Source of the DNA: Mactromeris polynyma
Taxonomy: Eukaryota > Mollusca > Bivalvia > Venerida > Mactridae
DNA: 64,000 bases
Reading direction: 5' to 3'
NCBI GenBank assembly: GCA_032209605.1
Contig: JASFXZ010000009.1
Coordinates: forward strand, 17,533,553-17,597,552
Below the pieces are notes generated by a model, which was not told the DNA's origin, searched no databases, and worked only from the letters and a program-made list of their open reading frames with translations. This document shows positions 34,870 to 46,256 of the stretch, one piece after another; positions within the stretch are counted from its first letter, which is position 1, and each line of letters begins with the position of its first letter. The position numbers and the translations under genes are program-made.

Positions 34870-36600
34870 GAGCTGTGTCTTATGACGGGCGTATTTTGTG
34901 ACAGTTTGGCACTCTTGTTCTTACAACAGATTGACCTCATATTATCAAACTGATGTCACTGTCACAACTTGTAATAACATTACAATTGGAGAAAGAGAAG
35001 TACAAAGAATGTAACATTAATTCACAAAACAAAACTTGAAAGTTCAAACACAGTGCATTCTTTCCAGTCTGTCTTGTATAATCACAAATTGAATATCCAT
35101 GAACTATTCCTTCCTAAAGTTCACTGCTTTAGAGAAAACCCAAAGTGAGTCAAATTTAATGAAACCCATCAGTGTATAATGTCAGTCATGTTGGTTGATG
35201 GAATAGGTCTTACAACTTGTATGGAGGATATGGAGTTTCTATATTTGATATTGCACATACAGCATACCAGGCTGTGTAAAATTTTGAAAAATACTATATT
35301 CCTTAGAATGGTCATGTAAATATTGTGTGATAGAATGGATAAAATATCCTACTATTTAAATTGGTACAGTAAGATAATAATTGATATTGTGCATACAACA
35401 AGGCCAAATTCTTGAGTATAACATGACCGAAATTGACATGGACATAGTGTATATAATATTGTTAGCATGGTCAAGGTCAAAATGGTTTAGACATACAATA
35501 ATCCTCATACAGTTGGGCGCATTGATAAACAAAACACAAAAATGTATCAGATATTATGTCTGATTTTTAGAACATTGTATTTTTGTAGATAAAATAGTTT
35601 ATTGTAAGTATTGCTTTGGCTCAGAGGGAAAAATTAAATTTGAATTGGGAAAGTTCTTTGCAAGTATTGCTTTGGCTCAGAGGGAAAAATTAAATTTGAA
35701 TTGGGAAAATATACTATTTTGGTGGGGGAATCAGGGGCTGATATTTGGCTCCAATAATGGAGAATAGAGGGTTCTCGTTAGTGCTATTATATAGAGCACT
35801 AAAGAATTATGTGGTGAAAGCTTTTTTCCTTCACTGTCAAAATGTTAATTGTGTTAACAGTTTGGTTTTTCAGAATCTTATTTATTTCTATAGGAATATT
35901 AAAATTAAAAGTTGATATCGGGCATACAACATACTTGACCAAGTATTATGTTTTCTGGGTCATACAAATATGGACATTGTATCAATGGCAATGGCTAAGT
36001 ATTGGTTTTGATAAGCCCTTAAGTACATTATGGCAATTTAATCATTTGTCTTAATTTTAGGTAAAACGTTCCAGTAAAAGGTATATGGTAATTCATATGT
36101 GGAATATTTTTACCTTTGTGCCTTTAATAATTTATTACATAATGGGAACAGAATATAAGTGAAGATTTGATGTGCATGCAACATATCAGTGCAAGTGTTA
36201 TGGATGTCATACTCAAGTAATCTCATTTACTGAAATTTCTCTATTCGTTATTCATAACAATATCTTGAGTAACTGTTTGAGTGGTTAAAATATACTGTTG
36301 TGTAGTATCTTGTACTTGGCATTCATTTATGAGGTCAAATGTTTGAGTCCAGAAACATGCTTAGTGGTTATCACAACTTAAATGTCACATTTAATGCTTT
36401 AACTGCAACAATGGGACCTTGTCCATACAGTATGCACAGCAATTATTGATTGGTACTGTCAGATGACATTAAGAACATAAAACAGCAGGTTCTAACATTG
36501 GTCATAACTGTTTTAAAAATGAACAACCCTATTAATTTTGCATAAAATGCATTTATATGCAATTGTATAATGATGAAAAATGATACATTATAATCATTAT
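34870..36600. other. Gene-free stretch with a 56-bp tandem duplication
   Basis: AAGTATTGCTTTGGCTCAGA and the following ~30 bases occur at 35606 and 35662. Otherwise no supported feature. Confidence 0.6.
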
Positions 36601-36604
36601 ATTC

Positions 36605-36675
36605 CTGTTTGGTAGGGTAAGTTGGTAGAGCACAGGACTGAGCATTCAAGTCTCAGGATAAGGGTATATTTTTCA
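36605..36675 (+). repeat. tRNA-like SINE head fragment
   Basis: GGTAAGTTGGTAGAGCACAG (A-box side) is followed by GAGCATTCAAGTCTCAGG, a degenerate B box. The body is not recognisable. Confidence 0.4.
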
Positions 36676-36778
36676 TTTTCACCTAAAATGAATCCTGTAA
36701 GCTAGTATTGATCTAGAATTATGACCCCTGTGTCAATATCAATCAGCTAACATTAATTTTACTTCCATGTCCTGTATG

Positions 36779-37033
36779 CAAGGGCAGATCTGGGATTCGG
36801 ATTTGGGGAGCATAAATTTTTGGTCATTTTTGGTTTTGTTCAAGCCTTATAAAATGACAATGACTGTTTCTTTGTTTATAAACATCATCATATTGCTTCA
36901 ATAAATCAAAATTGCTTATTTGAAAATTGCTTATTTAAAGATCTCTGTATATTTTCGTATTTATACTCATAGTTATTTGTAAGGTTGGGGAATTTTAGGG
37001 GGATGTCGGATGTGCCCCCTGGATCTGCTAGTG
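36779..37033. mobile_element. MITE-like element with CAGATCTGG termini
   Basis: The left end GGGCAGATCTGGGATTCGG and the right end GCCCCCTGGATCTGC are partial inverted repeats, with G-rich subterminal sequence typical of 'GGCGGATCCAGG' MITEs. No clear target-site duplication. Confidence 0.4.
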
Positions 37034-37374
37034 GTTAATGCACATCAGCATAAATGAATTACTGTTAGGAATTATTGCTATTCTGTAGGTCACATTGATT
37101 TCTATGTCAGTTTGTCCTTTGAAAACAGGAATCTGTTAAAGTAACAACACATTATTGCATCCTCCTTCCCTGACCATTTATCATGTTGCCACTGGCATAA
37201 CTCTCTGTTGACCACATTCACCAATCATGTCATCCATGTTCATGTCTTCATCATCATTCAGCTTCATTGACAAGATATGTTTGCAGATCTATTTTTATGT
37301 TTATTAGTTCTTATAACTCTCGAACATTTGTTATTTGTTTATGTACCTTAAAATTACACTGTTTATATTTTCAG

Positions 37375-37488
37375 AATGAGGAAGACAGCTGCGATCCCTC
37401 TAGAATGGGTTCAACCGAGTCTAACAGTACTAATACTTCATGTCCTTGTCTGTTCTCATTTGATTTAGTATTTTGGTCCTGTGTTTGA
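37375..37488 (+). CDS. Exon-like terminal open segment, Cys-containing, unknown
   Basis: After a good acceptor (GTTTATATTTTCAG, ending 37374), a phase-0 frame of 37 codons reads NEEDSC ... STESNSTNTSCPCLFSF ... WSCV and stops at 37488. The Ser/Thr/Asn-rich run followed by C-x-C-x10-C resembles the tail of the candidate peptide exon at 56903-56995. No upstream signal-peptide exon was found for it. No known family is recognised, and chance is a real possibility. Confidence 0.2.
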   Translation, partial: NEEDSCDPSRMGSTESNSTNTSCPCLFSFDLVFWSCV

Positions 37489-38068
37489 GGTCATTAATAC
37501 TATACCTCTAATACATGCTGGGAAGTTAGTGGTTCCTTGCAGAAGAACGACAGTGGTTAGTACTGGTAGGCAACCCAGAATTTGTATGGTCAACTGACTG
37601 CTGTATTATTGAATACTGTAATAACATGTTCTTTATTACCTAAATGCAACAGTCTTCCTTGCATTGTTACTTCTTTTGTTGGAATTATTTAGAATTTGGT
37701 GTGTATATATTTTCAGGTTTTGTGTGAATGAGTAGTTTTGATGTTCAATTGCTTTCATCCAATCAGAATGAAGCTGGCTGTGAAATGTAATTTTCCTGGA
37801 ACTCGTGAGTTTGAAGTTATTTCATTTTATTTAGAAATAATGATAAAAATGCAATTGAACAATATAATATTACAATTACCATGAATAGTACTACAATTGA
37901 AACTGTTAGTTTATTTTACCTGGTATAACCAATATGCAAGGCCAAGGCAGTTCTTCAATTTTGGCACAATGATATTTTATGATATTATTATAGTACCAGT
38001 ATGCTTTCTAAAACACATTGAGAAGAATCTGAAAAGGGATTTGCGCCCCTTGCCTCCTGAGCAATAAT

Positions 38069-38140
38069 TTGAGGGGATGAAAGCGAAATCAATCTTGTAT
38101 CTTACAATACAGAAAGACTGGTTTCGCTTTCACCCCTCAA
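38069..38140. repeat. Short hairpin element with TTGAGGGG.TGAAAGCGAAA arms
   Basis: TTGAGGGGATGAAAGCGAAA pairs with TTTCGCTTTCACCCCTCAA around a ~32-nt centre. A related hairpin is at 45033-45104, and single arms occur near 39696 and 50495, so this is a small dispersed family. Confidence 0.7.
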
Positions 38141-38850
38141 CATTTAGAGCTAGTATATCTGTAGATAAATGTAGTGTACGAATTGTGTACTATTTGTATT
38201 GAGTTTAAGAACTATTGATTTGTTTATGGTTTAGTTCTGTGGTATATTCTTGATTTCTTTGTGCATACTTTGTTTCCATTTTAATGATTCTGAATGCTTT
38301 TCAACTGAATTCTGTGTCAGTTTGGTAACCTATGGTCAATGTATTGGTTTGTGTTGGTCATTGTCCCCTTTCTTGTCTACATTTAACATTGATCTTTGAT
38401 CATTGATGTATGCTCAGTTCTTGTTCTTTGTCGAGAAGTAATTCACTGATCTGTCTCCAAGCCTATCTCACCATACATATAAAGCCAGAGTCTTAAATAG
38501 GATGATCTTTTAATATCTAGACTTTTCTTCTTTATTGCCCAGCTGAATTACATGATTTACGATAATTTTATGCAGGAATATCGTTTTAGTATCTATGCAA
38601 ATTGTGCGAAATGATGGAAAAATGGGAAAATGTTACACACAGGGAGAATAAGTAATTACAAGCTTATTTATCAGAAAACAAACTGTTTATGTAACATTTG
38701 GCAGATATGTAGAAAGTATGTTCATGGTTTCAGTTTCCTCTTGACTGTTTAATCGATTTATTTAAATATTTTTAATTTAAATTTATTTGAGAATTTTTGA
38801 ATTTGCTTAAAAGTAGCTACACAGCTTTGAGTTAGGTTTTATGTAATATT

Positions 38851-38912
38851 GATTATTTTTCTTGTGTAATTGTTTTGTTTATGATTATTTTTCTTGTGTA
38901 ATTGTTTTGTTT
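38851..38912 (+). repeat. 31-bp tandem duplication
   Basis: GATTATTTTTCTTGTGTAAT and the following 11 bases are present twice in a row. Confidence 0.85.
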
Positions 38913-39229
38913 AGGTGTCATTTAAGGGTATTCTGGACTTGCATCATATGGCAACAACTTTCGGCCAGACCCTATTCCAAATTTCATGCTAAGTTGGTTA
39001 AATGAAGACATATTGAACATGGTAATGAGGTTTATGGACCTTTCAGAACTCGGCACTTAATGCTTCAAAATTTCAAGCAGCAAATAACCTCACTTAGGAT
39101 TTCAATAATCTTATAACTATTTCATTAACTTATTGTTGTATTAAAAATGTCAGCTATTAGGGTTAAGATAGGTTTAGGGAACTTTTTGGAACCTAATTTT
39201 ACTCAAAATTGCATATTAGGGTTCATTTT

Positions 39230-39382
39230 TTGAATGAATGAATGTGTTTAATATAATTATTGTGTTTCAATTTATGTTGTTTTCTGTTAGAAGGCCATGT
39301 TTTATTTAAGAATTGTACAATTGTTTTTGTATACCTCTTTACATGTCACCTTCTGTAAATAAAGATATTATTATTATTATTT
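39230..39382 (+). mobile_element. LINE 3'-end fragment
   Basis: A T-rich 3' UTR-like stretch ending CTTCTGTAAATAAAGATATT and an (ATT)n tail is the usual 3' end of CR1/L2-like LINEs in molluscs. There is no coding part next to it. Confidence 0.4.
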
Positions 39383-39769
39383 AAGGAAACATGTGGAACT
39401 TATTTCGCATCAAAATTTCAATTTAAGTGCATGGTAGGTTTAGTGGATAATTTTGAAAATATTTAATACTAAACTTTCATATTGAGGTTTAGGTTAAGGT
39501 ACTTTTCGGAACTTTTTTGGCATCAAAATTTCATTAAAATTATTCCAAATACTTATATATATCTGCATATATCTTATTCTTGCATAAAGGAGCGGTTATG
39601 GTCTGAAGCTCATAGCGGCCATAATTTATCCTTTCAACTATTCAATTTAAATAAGGACATGTTCAATGCAAACTCTGTTTCCCTTAGGAATATTGAGGGG
39701 TGGAAGCGAAACTCCTCTATCTGCTTGTTTATAAATAGGCAGTTAGACAATTTCAATTTTACACCTTGA

Positions 39770-41000
39770 TATTAACCTCAGATTAGCTATCAACTATCCA
39801 CGACTCTTCAACTTTTCATTTACTTTTCTTAAATTATTTAAGGTTCAGGGTCTTAATGTTTTAGGGATTTAGGTTTACTTTAAGGTTGTGATTAAGGGTC
39901 ATATGGTCATTTCCAGTATACAAGGTTAGGCAGAGAAGTCGTTAGTCCTCTAGCCTCATTTAGGAGTTTGTATTAATATTGCATTTTGCTGCTTATTGAT
40001 ATCATGAACATACTTATATAATTCTGATGAATGATCAGATTACAAATTTACTGATTATCTTTCTTGTGTGAATCTATCATACAAAGGTCAGTACATACCC
40101 CCTTCCCTGTATGTGTGTATCTTTCTTGAGAGGAGATTTTTCTGTTGGCCTCTGTGTTATTTGTGAATGACATGTTTTTGTTTATTGACACAAGTTCTGT
40201 CCCATTATCCCTTCCAGAGTGCTCTCCCTTTATCCCTTCTCCATTGTGTGTTTGTATATAAAATACAGATTTCACATATCCTTGCTGTAGGAACATCTTT
40301 CTTTTTTGATGTGTTCGTCTATTCAACTCGTGCACATGATTCACTTGTTTATGCTGATTCAGTTTCCTCCTGTGATAATGTATAAACATGGTTGTAACCC
40401 AATGGTCCACTCGATGTATCTTTTGACAATGACCAATACATCCCTTCTGAAAACTCTTTGTCTATAAGTTCTCTTACCAAGATGGTTCCATGTGGCTGTC
40501 AGTGTTTTGGGTTTGGTTATGAAGCTTGTAGTGTAGATATCAATATGTTAAGTTATCAATAGTGTAGATATCAGAAATTTTGTATATAACTAATATATTA
40601 ATCATTTAGATAAGAATGTCATAAATATTACACCCATATATTATTATATTATTTTTATTTATGTTATTCCTTCTTTAGTTTACGGAATGAAGCAGACACT
40701 GGCACAGTCTCTTGTTTTATATGTATTGCTTAAAACATGTTTTGGTTTATTTTCTCCATGTACTACAACCACAATGTGGGATGTTTGGTGTGGAATGATG
40801 GACAAATGGTATAGTTGGGAATCAGAGACCTAAGATAGCAGGTAAATTACTTTTTATCATATTTTCTACACTTACTTTAACTGTTGTACAATAATACTTG
40901 AAGTTGCCAGAAAGGATCAGAACCTTAAACAAATTGCAACATGGCAGTTTTCTTGCTGTTTTACAGCACAAAGTGCTCAATGATGAGCTATTTGGATCTT
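39770..41000. other. No supported gene
   Basis: It contains a 120-codon minus-strand open frame (40048-40410) that is low-complexity and basic with no domain; see rejected items. Confidence 0.4.
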
Positions 41001-41029
41001 TAGCTGTCAGTCCATCTGTCATCTGCTAT

Positions 41030-41180
41030 TTAATTGTTTACACTCTAGAATCCACATTTCTTGAGCAATCATAATCAAACATGGAATAATGTCTATATGG
41101 CCATCAGTTCTTGGCCAGTTTCAATTATGGGCCAAATCATTCTACTAGATCCAGAGTTATGGCCCTTGTATTGAACAAAC
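41030..41180 (+). repeat. Fragment of a dispersed 'receptor-less' repeat related to the 161-bp unit by phrasing
   Basis: The phrases ATGGCCATCAGTTCTTGGCC, AATTATGGGCC and CAGAGTTATGGCCCTTG have the same word order as the bivalve dispersed repeat that forms the 33.7-kb array. The similarity is by eye only. Confidence 0.35.
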
Positions 41181-41793
41181 AGGAATAAAATCAATTAATT
41201 GATGATAATATATCACAAAATCTATTAACAGTATGTAGTTGTCATACATTATAAACTTTGAAGATCATATGAAAGTTATGGTCTCCTTAAAAAACTTTTT
41301 TTTTTAACCAACATGACATTTTATGTCGCTCAATATATATTTTAGAGAAAATTATTTTTAATTAAATTTTGTGCACATCACCCGAAATGAAAGTATCAGA
41401 ACTTTGTTAAACATAGTAGTCGGTCATGCCACTCGATATAAGTTTGATCCAATAAAATAATAAGTCTGGTAAAGTCCGGGCATATAATAACATGATTTTA
41501 AGCAATTCCAAGTATGGATAACAGGATTTGATACACTACTGTGCGGCTGTTGCTGTTCTTGCCTTGAATTGACAATCTGTCCATTTATCACACCAGGCAA
41601 ATGTCACAAAATAAAAAGGATGCAATGATCTGGGCATATACTAGCTGCATATTGTTAAAAAACTGTTACTGACCTAAGGAAGTGATAAATATCAGCTTAT
41701 GGTAAAATCATAAACAAAATTCTGAGCAAAAATGATCCGAGTGAAAATATAGTCATGACATAAATAAATCACTGTGCAGTGTACTCAATCTAT

Positions 41794-41870
41794 TAAGAGA
41801 CCACTTTATTAAGTGACCACTTTTTGGCTGTCCCTTGGGTGGTCTCTTACTACAATGTCTACTGTACTAA
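41794..41870. repeat. Fragment of an 'AGACCACC' inverted-repeat element
   Basis: ATTAAGAGACCACTTTATTA and GGGTGGTCTCTTACTACAAT belong to the same word family as the MITEs at 47968-48141 and 50079-50256. Confidence 0.4.
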
Positions 41871-42639
41871 GAATATAAGGCAAAAATATGAATTATGATA
41901 GTTAAAACACCTCAAGCTCCTTGTCTCTGTGATTTTCTAAATTTACTGCCGGATATAGGCTGTTTCCCCCTATCAAAAAGTGTCCATTTTCCCCAAAAAT
42001 CTTCATTTTTTCCCAATTCTTTGTTCATTTGTCCCCCCTCTGACTGAATTTCTGTCTTTGTGTATTTAACGTTTTATAAAAGAATCTTTGCTCTTACATC
42101 ACCTTATATGTATAACAAACACCAGCCACAGCTGAAAAGTTATTTTTATAAGCAAAACGACCATAACCTGATTTTCCCAAATTTGGTATTTATCGCGGCT
42201 CTTTTACCAATTAAAAAGGCACAGGCAGTAAAATTATTTAAAAAAAATCACTGGCAGTTGTACAAATGTGTCCACTCCTGTACATTGCAAATCTCTGTGT
42301 TGGCTGAACACTGCGATTGAACATGCTAGGCCACCATATTAAAATGAAAATGCTGGCCATTATACCTGTTAATTGGCGGACATGCTGCCCCAAAATGACA
42401 ATGGTGAGTGTTCCTTGGCAAAAACCTCAATGAGCATACTGTACAGTGATATAGATCTCAATACTTGCTTCACATGAAATATTGTGACAAAACTTGGTAC
42501 ATAGATGGAGACTACATTTTGATTACTTGGGTCAAAGTCAGTGCTTCTAACACTGTATGCAGACCATTTCCTGATTGCCTAACCAGGTGAAAAGTTCTTG
42601 CAATAAGCATAGAGATTTGCTCAGGACAATGACATTTGT

Positions 42640-42850
42640 TATAACTGACGGTACCTCGTTGGTTAGAGCACTATAGGCTGTTACCTGGGAAGCCCGGGTT
42701 CCATTCCAGCAGACTGGGCAGGTCATGTTTTTCTCGGACATTTGGCTACTGTCATTTGTTCTCCACCTCTGATTCATGTGGGGAAGTTGTCAGCTGCTTG
42801 CCTAAGGGCAAGTTAGTATTTGTTGTTAATTAATTCCATGGAAACTGCAT
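42640..42850 (+). mobile_element. tRNA-derived SINE
   Basis: A tRNA-like head (TCGTTGGTTAGAGCAC ... CCCGGGTTCCATTCC) is followed by a body with CTCTGATTCATGTGGGGAAG and CAGCTGCTTGC. The body phrase recurs at 45920-45960, and I associate TGATTCATGTGGGGAAGTTG with a bivalve SINE family. Confidence 0.65.
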
Positions 42851-44700
42851 GGAAACTCACCACCATATACCAAAAAGTTGTTGATTAATTGGCAAAACCT
42901 GATTAAAACATACAAATCATCTATATACATATGAAATTGCACAAATACTTAACCCATCAGCACTATGAACTATTTTTGAAGTTATAAAACATTTAGATTG
43001 ATCCTTTGACTGTGATATAATGTTCTCCAGTTAATTGTTATAAGGATATGACAATATTTATACAATTTTCTATCTGCTAGGTTATTAATCTGCTTGTTCC
43101 AGCAATGTTTGGTCAAGGTCACGCTTGAGGGTCATATTATAAGTGCGTAATTGTTTCTTCTCGGCTCCTTACCCATGTGCGGCTTTCTTGGATAAATATC
43201 AAGAATAATCTTCGTTGATAAGTGGTTTTGTTAAAGCCATTTCCTCTAAATGAGATTGTCTCCCATCTACCTGAAAATGATAACTGTCAAATATGGTAGA
43301 TAATAAATAATTGATATTGGCTCCATACTATTACTGATGTAATATATTCTTGAAGTTAACGTCTCCTGATCATTATTGTTAGGGCCTAACCATCCCAGCT
43401 TCGTTGAAAACATGACATAAAGAAGTAATAATTCTACACTAATTCACTAACACAATTTCCTGAACTTATTCAATCATGAAATATGAATTATTGGTCCATA
43501 GTTTCAATACTTTTTTAACAATATTTTAATCATCGGTAACAGTTGGTAGCTTTTAACACCATGTACAAAATGAAGCCATATTAAAACAATTGCATTTTTA
43601 ATGGTGTTAAGTATATATTCTTGAGGGTTATTGAACAACAATGACTTTACTATGGAATTAACAGAAATAAATAATTTGTTAATTTTCTAACATTAATGGC
43701 AACAATAAAAAGTTCAATGTAAGATAAATGATATATTTTTTGTAATTATGTATGCATGTTGATAATATGTGAAAATGAATATACTGCTATTATCACACTC
43801 GATTTAAAAGTAAATTTATAAGATCAGAAAACTAGTCTATAAGAACAGCTAGTAACTGTCGTAGTGGACATAAAACATGCAAAGTTTTAAATCGGCCCCT
43901 TAACGTTTGGAAAATGACAATTTTTCCTACATGGTCTATGTGATTAAAGGTGAAACTCGAAGTAAGAACATTTTTAGTTTGAATAAATATTTTTACACTA
44001 AATAAAAGAGAGGAAATTGTAGAATACTCGTAAAACTGTTAAAATATTCTAGTAATAAGATAAAGCTGTATAATCTACATTGATAAAAACTGGTAGAGCT
44101 GGAAACTTGATATTGATTTATGAGTCATTTTCAAGGGAGACAATCCACTTCAATAAGCCAGCTAAAAGGCAGTGAAAACTGGGTATGCCTAAATTGGTTG
44201 ATGAGGTATACCAATCCATTAAATGTGTTTGTTCTTTTATAGAATTTTCTTAAAACTTTTTTATAGAATAGTTTCTAAATTACTGTATGTCATCAATGGG
44301 AATAAACAAATGATATTTGTATAATAAACTGTAAATGAATTAATTCATGTTTAAATCATGTAAAATACAGTCAAATCTGCTTTAGTGACCGCCTGCCCTA
44401 AATGATCACATTGTTATCTGCCCTTTTCATGTTCCTTTATTCCAGCCCACATGATACAAGTTTAAATAATTATATCACATATTGTATTCGAAGACAATAC
44501 TTTCCAATGAAAGAAAATGTCATACTTGGTACAGAACGCATATTTAACAATATCAACATCATTGAGTGCACCTTTGTCTCGATTGTTTTGTTGTGATGTC
44601 ACGCACATGAGTTGTTATTTCACAAGTGAGTTATCAAAATTATTACCACTCTTCTTTGTATGTTATGTTATAAATGTGAGATATAGAATTACATGATGTA
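42850..44700. other. Gene-free AT-rich stretch
   Basis: No coding or repeat feature I can support. Confidence 0.5.
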
Positions 44701-44705
44701 ATTGG

Positions 44706-45030
44706 ACAAATTCTGTTGGAGTCGTCTGCATGCCGAAATTGAGCTGGAAGGATTTCTTTGTTAACTATTTAATGAAAATTGTGTAACAAATTTACTTCTT
44801 TAATTTCAGGTCTACATTCATTATTTGTTGGTGTATCTGCTGGTCATTGTTGAGAAACATGTCTTGTGCGGAGATCCTGGGATACATTTCATGGTGAGTT
44901 AAATAAAACTGTCACAAAATTCTACATATGAACAACAAATACTGATGAAAGAGCTAACCCACCAGCATTGATACTTATGCCTCATATTGGTTAGCTCTGT
45001 TAGTCAATATTTTATTGTGGTGATTCTGCT
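44706..45030 (+). repeat. Segmental duplicate of 49254-49740 containing an exon-like core
   Basis: It shares with 49254-49740, in the same order, a GAGCTG.A.GGATTT phrase, the polypyrimidine tract and acceptor, the exon-like core, the donor, GAGCTAA.CCACCAG and GGTTAGCTCTGTTAGT.AATATT. Divergence is substantial, so the duplication is old. Confidence 0.6.
44810..44893 (+). other. Candidate exon (84 bp), copy 1 of a duplicated cassette
   Basis: The acceptor TTCTTTAATTTCAG ends at 44809 and the donor ATG|GTGAGT begins at 44894. The 84-base core is open in phase 0 and reads VYIHYLLVYLLVIVEKHVLC..., and would join in frame to the candidate exon at 54219. It could equally be an untranslated or lncRNA exon: its duplicate at 49350 has a stop in that frame. 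Confidence 0.35.
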
Positions 45031-45032
45031 GA

Positions 45033-45104
45033 TTGAGGGATGAAAGCAATACTCTGTCTATAACATTCTATATTCATATAGACTTTTTCACTTTCACCCC
45101 TCAA
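45033..45104. repeat. Second copy of the TTGAGGG.TGAAAG hairpin element
   Basis: TTGAGGGATGAAAG is inverted-complementary to CTTTCACCCCTCAA, matching the element at 38069-38140. Confidence 0.6.
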
Positions 45105-45299
45105 AATATTCAATTGAATAAGCAAAGCACTAGGCTATTGGCAACACCGAACATTAACTAAACTTAAGGACTATATCTTAGGTTAAAATTCTATTTTAAA
45201 TGGACAGCATATATCATTATTTTGCTTGTATCCAATTTTCACTATATTAGCAAATCAAAATAAGTCGTTAAATTGTAACCGTGAAAATTTAGTAAAATA

Positions 45300-45680
45300 T
45301 GTAAACTTTGAAAATCTTCTTGTCCAAAACTTTAATGTCTAGAGCTCTGATATTTTGTGTGTAGCATTGTCTATAGTGGTCATCGTACAAGATTGCATAA
45401 ATTATTAAGTTCCGTCAAAAAAACATGGCTGCCAGGGGCGGGACCATGTTCCCTAAATGTATATAGTGGAAACTATAAACAACATCTCCTAAACTACTCA
45501 ATGGATTTTGACCAAACTTCACAGGAATGATCCTATATGTATATAGTGGAAACTATAAACGTCATCTCCTCTTAAACCCTTGAATGGATTTTGATCAAAC
45601 TTTACAGTAATGATCCTTAGGTTGTCCTCTTCCGTTACATAAATAATTTTGGTCTGTTCATAAATAGGTCAAAATTGTAC
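45300..45680 (+). repeat. Broken copy of the ~307-bp dispersed repeat
   Basis: It shares GTCTAGAGCTCTGATATTT, AACATGGCTGCCAGGGGCGG and TTTTGACCAAACTTCACAGG with 26912-27490, with an internal duplication of TATATAGTGGAAACTATAAAC-type sequence. Confidence 0.75.
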
Positions 45681-45796
45681 ATTTGAAATATAATATTTAA
45701 GTTCTTGGACGTTCAAGTTCATCAAGCTCATGGATAAATTTACACAATGTTTATGCACAGTTCATGAACTATTCATGAATGCATTTCAATGGGTTT

Positions 45797-46010
45797 AAAT
45801 CTGGCGTGGTCAGTAGCAAGCTAGACTACCAGCCTGAAGGACCCGGTTCAATCCTGGGTCCGTCCAGCTACGGTCACTGTCGTGATTTGATCTAAGAATC
45901 TTTCTGAGGTCATTCACCTCCCACTGCTGATTCAAGTGGGGAAGCTTTCAGTCGCTTGCAGTGAAACCAAGGACTGCACTGACTATGGAGCTGTTAAATG
46001 AAGACAGCTG
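45797..46010 (+). mobile_element. tRNA-derived SINE, same family as 42640-42850
   Basis: The head GGCGTGGTCAGTAGCAAGC ... CCCGGTTCAATCCTGGG is followed by CACTGCTGATTCAAGTGGGG and CAGTCGCTTGCAGTG, the body shared with the SINE at 42640. Confidence 0.6.
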
Positions 46011-46256
46011 TTAGTAGGGGGTTATTTAAACAAATTCAATTGAAAAGATACTGAGGAAACAATATACAGAATGGTCAGTCAGCTCTTATCAGCTGTTTGT
46101 GGAATGTGAATTCCATCGTCACTATTACAGAATGTTAATAGTCTAAGCCGTAAATGGTTGCTTATAGCAATGACACAAAATGTATCAATTAAAATGAAGA
46201 CTGTTCCATTAATAAACGACCACTGTAAGTAAACCTTTACATCAAAAGCTTAAATA

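Noticed and set aside
40048..40410. 120-codon basic minus-strand frame
   Set aside because: No domain, low complexity and no splice or start context; the other frames are about equally plausible. It may be a relic of an old element, but I cannot name one.
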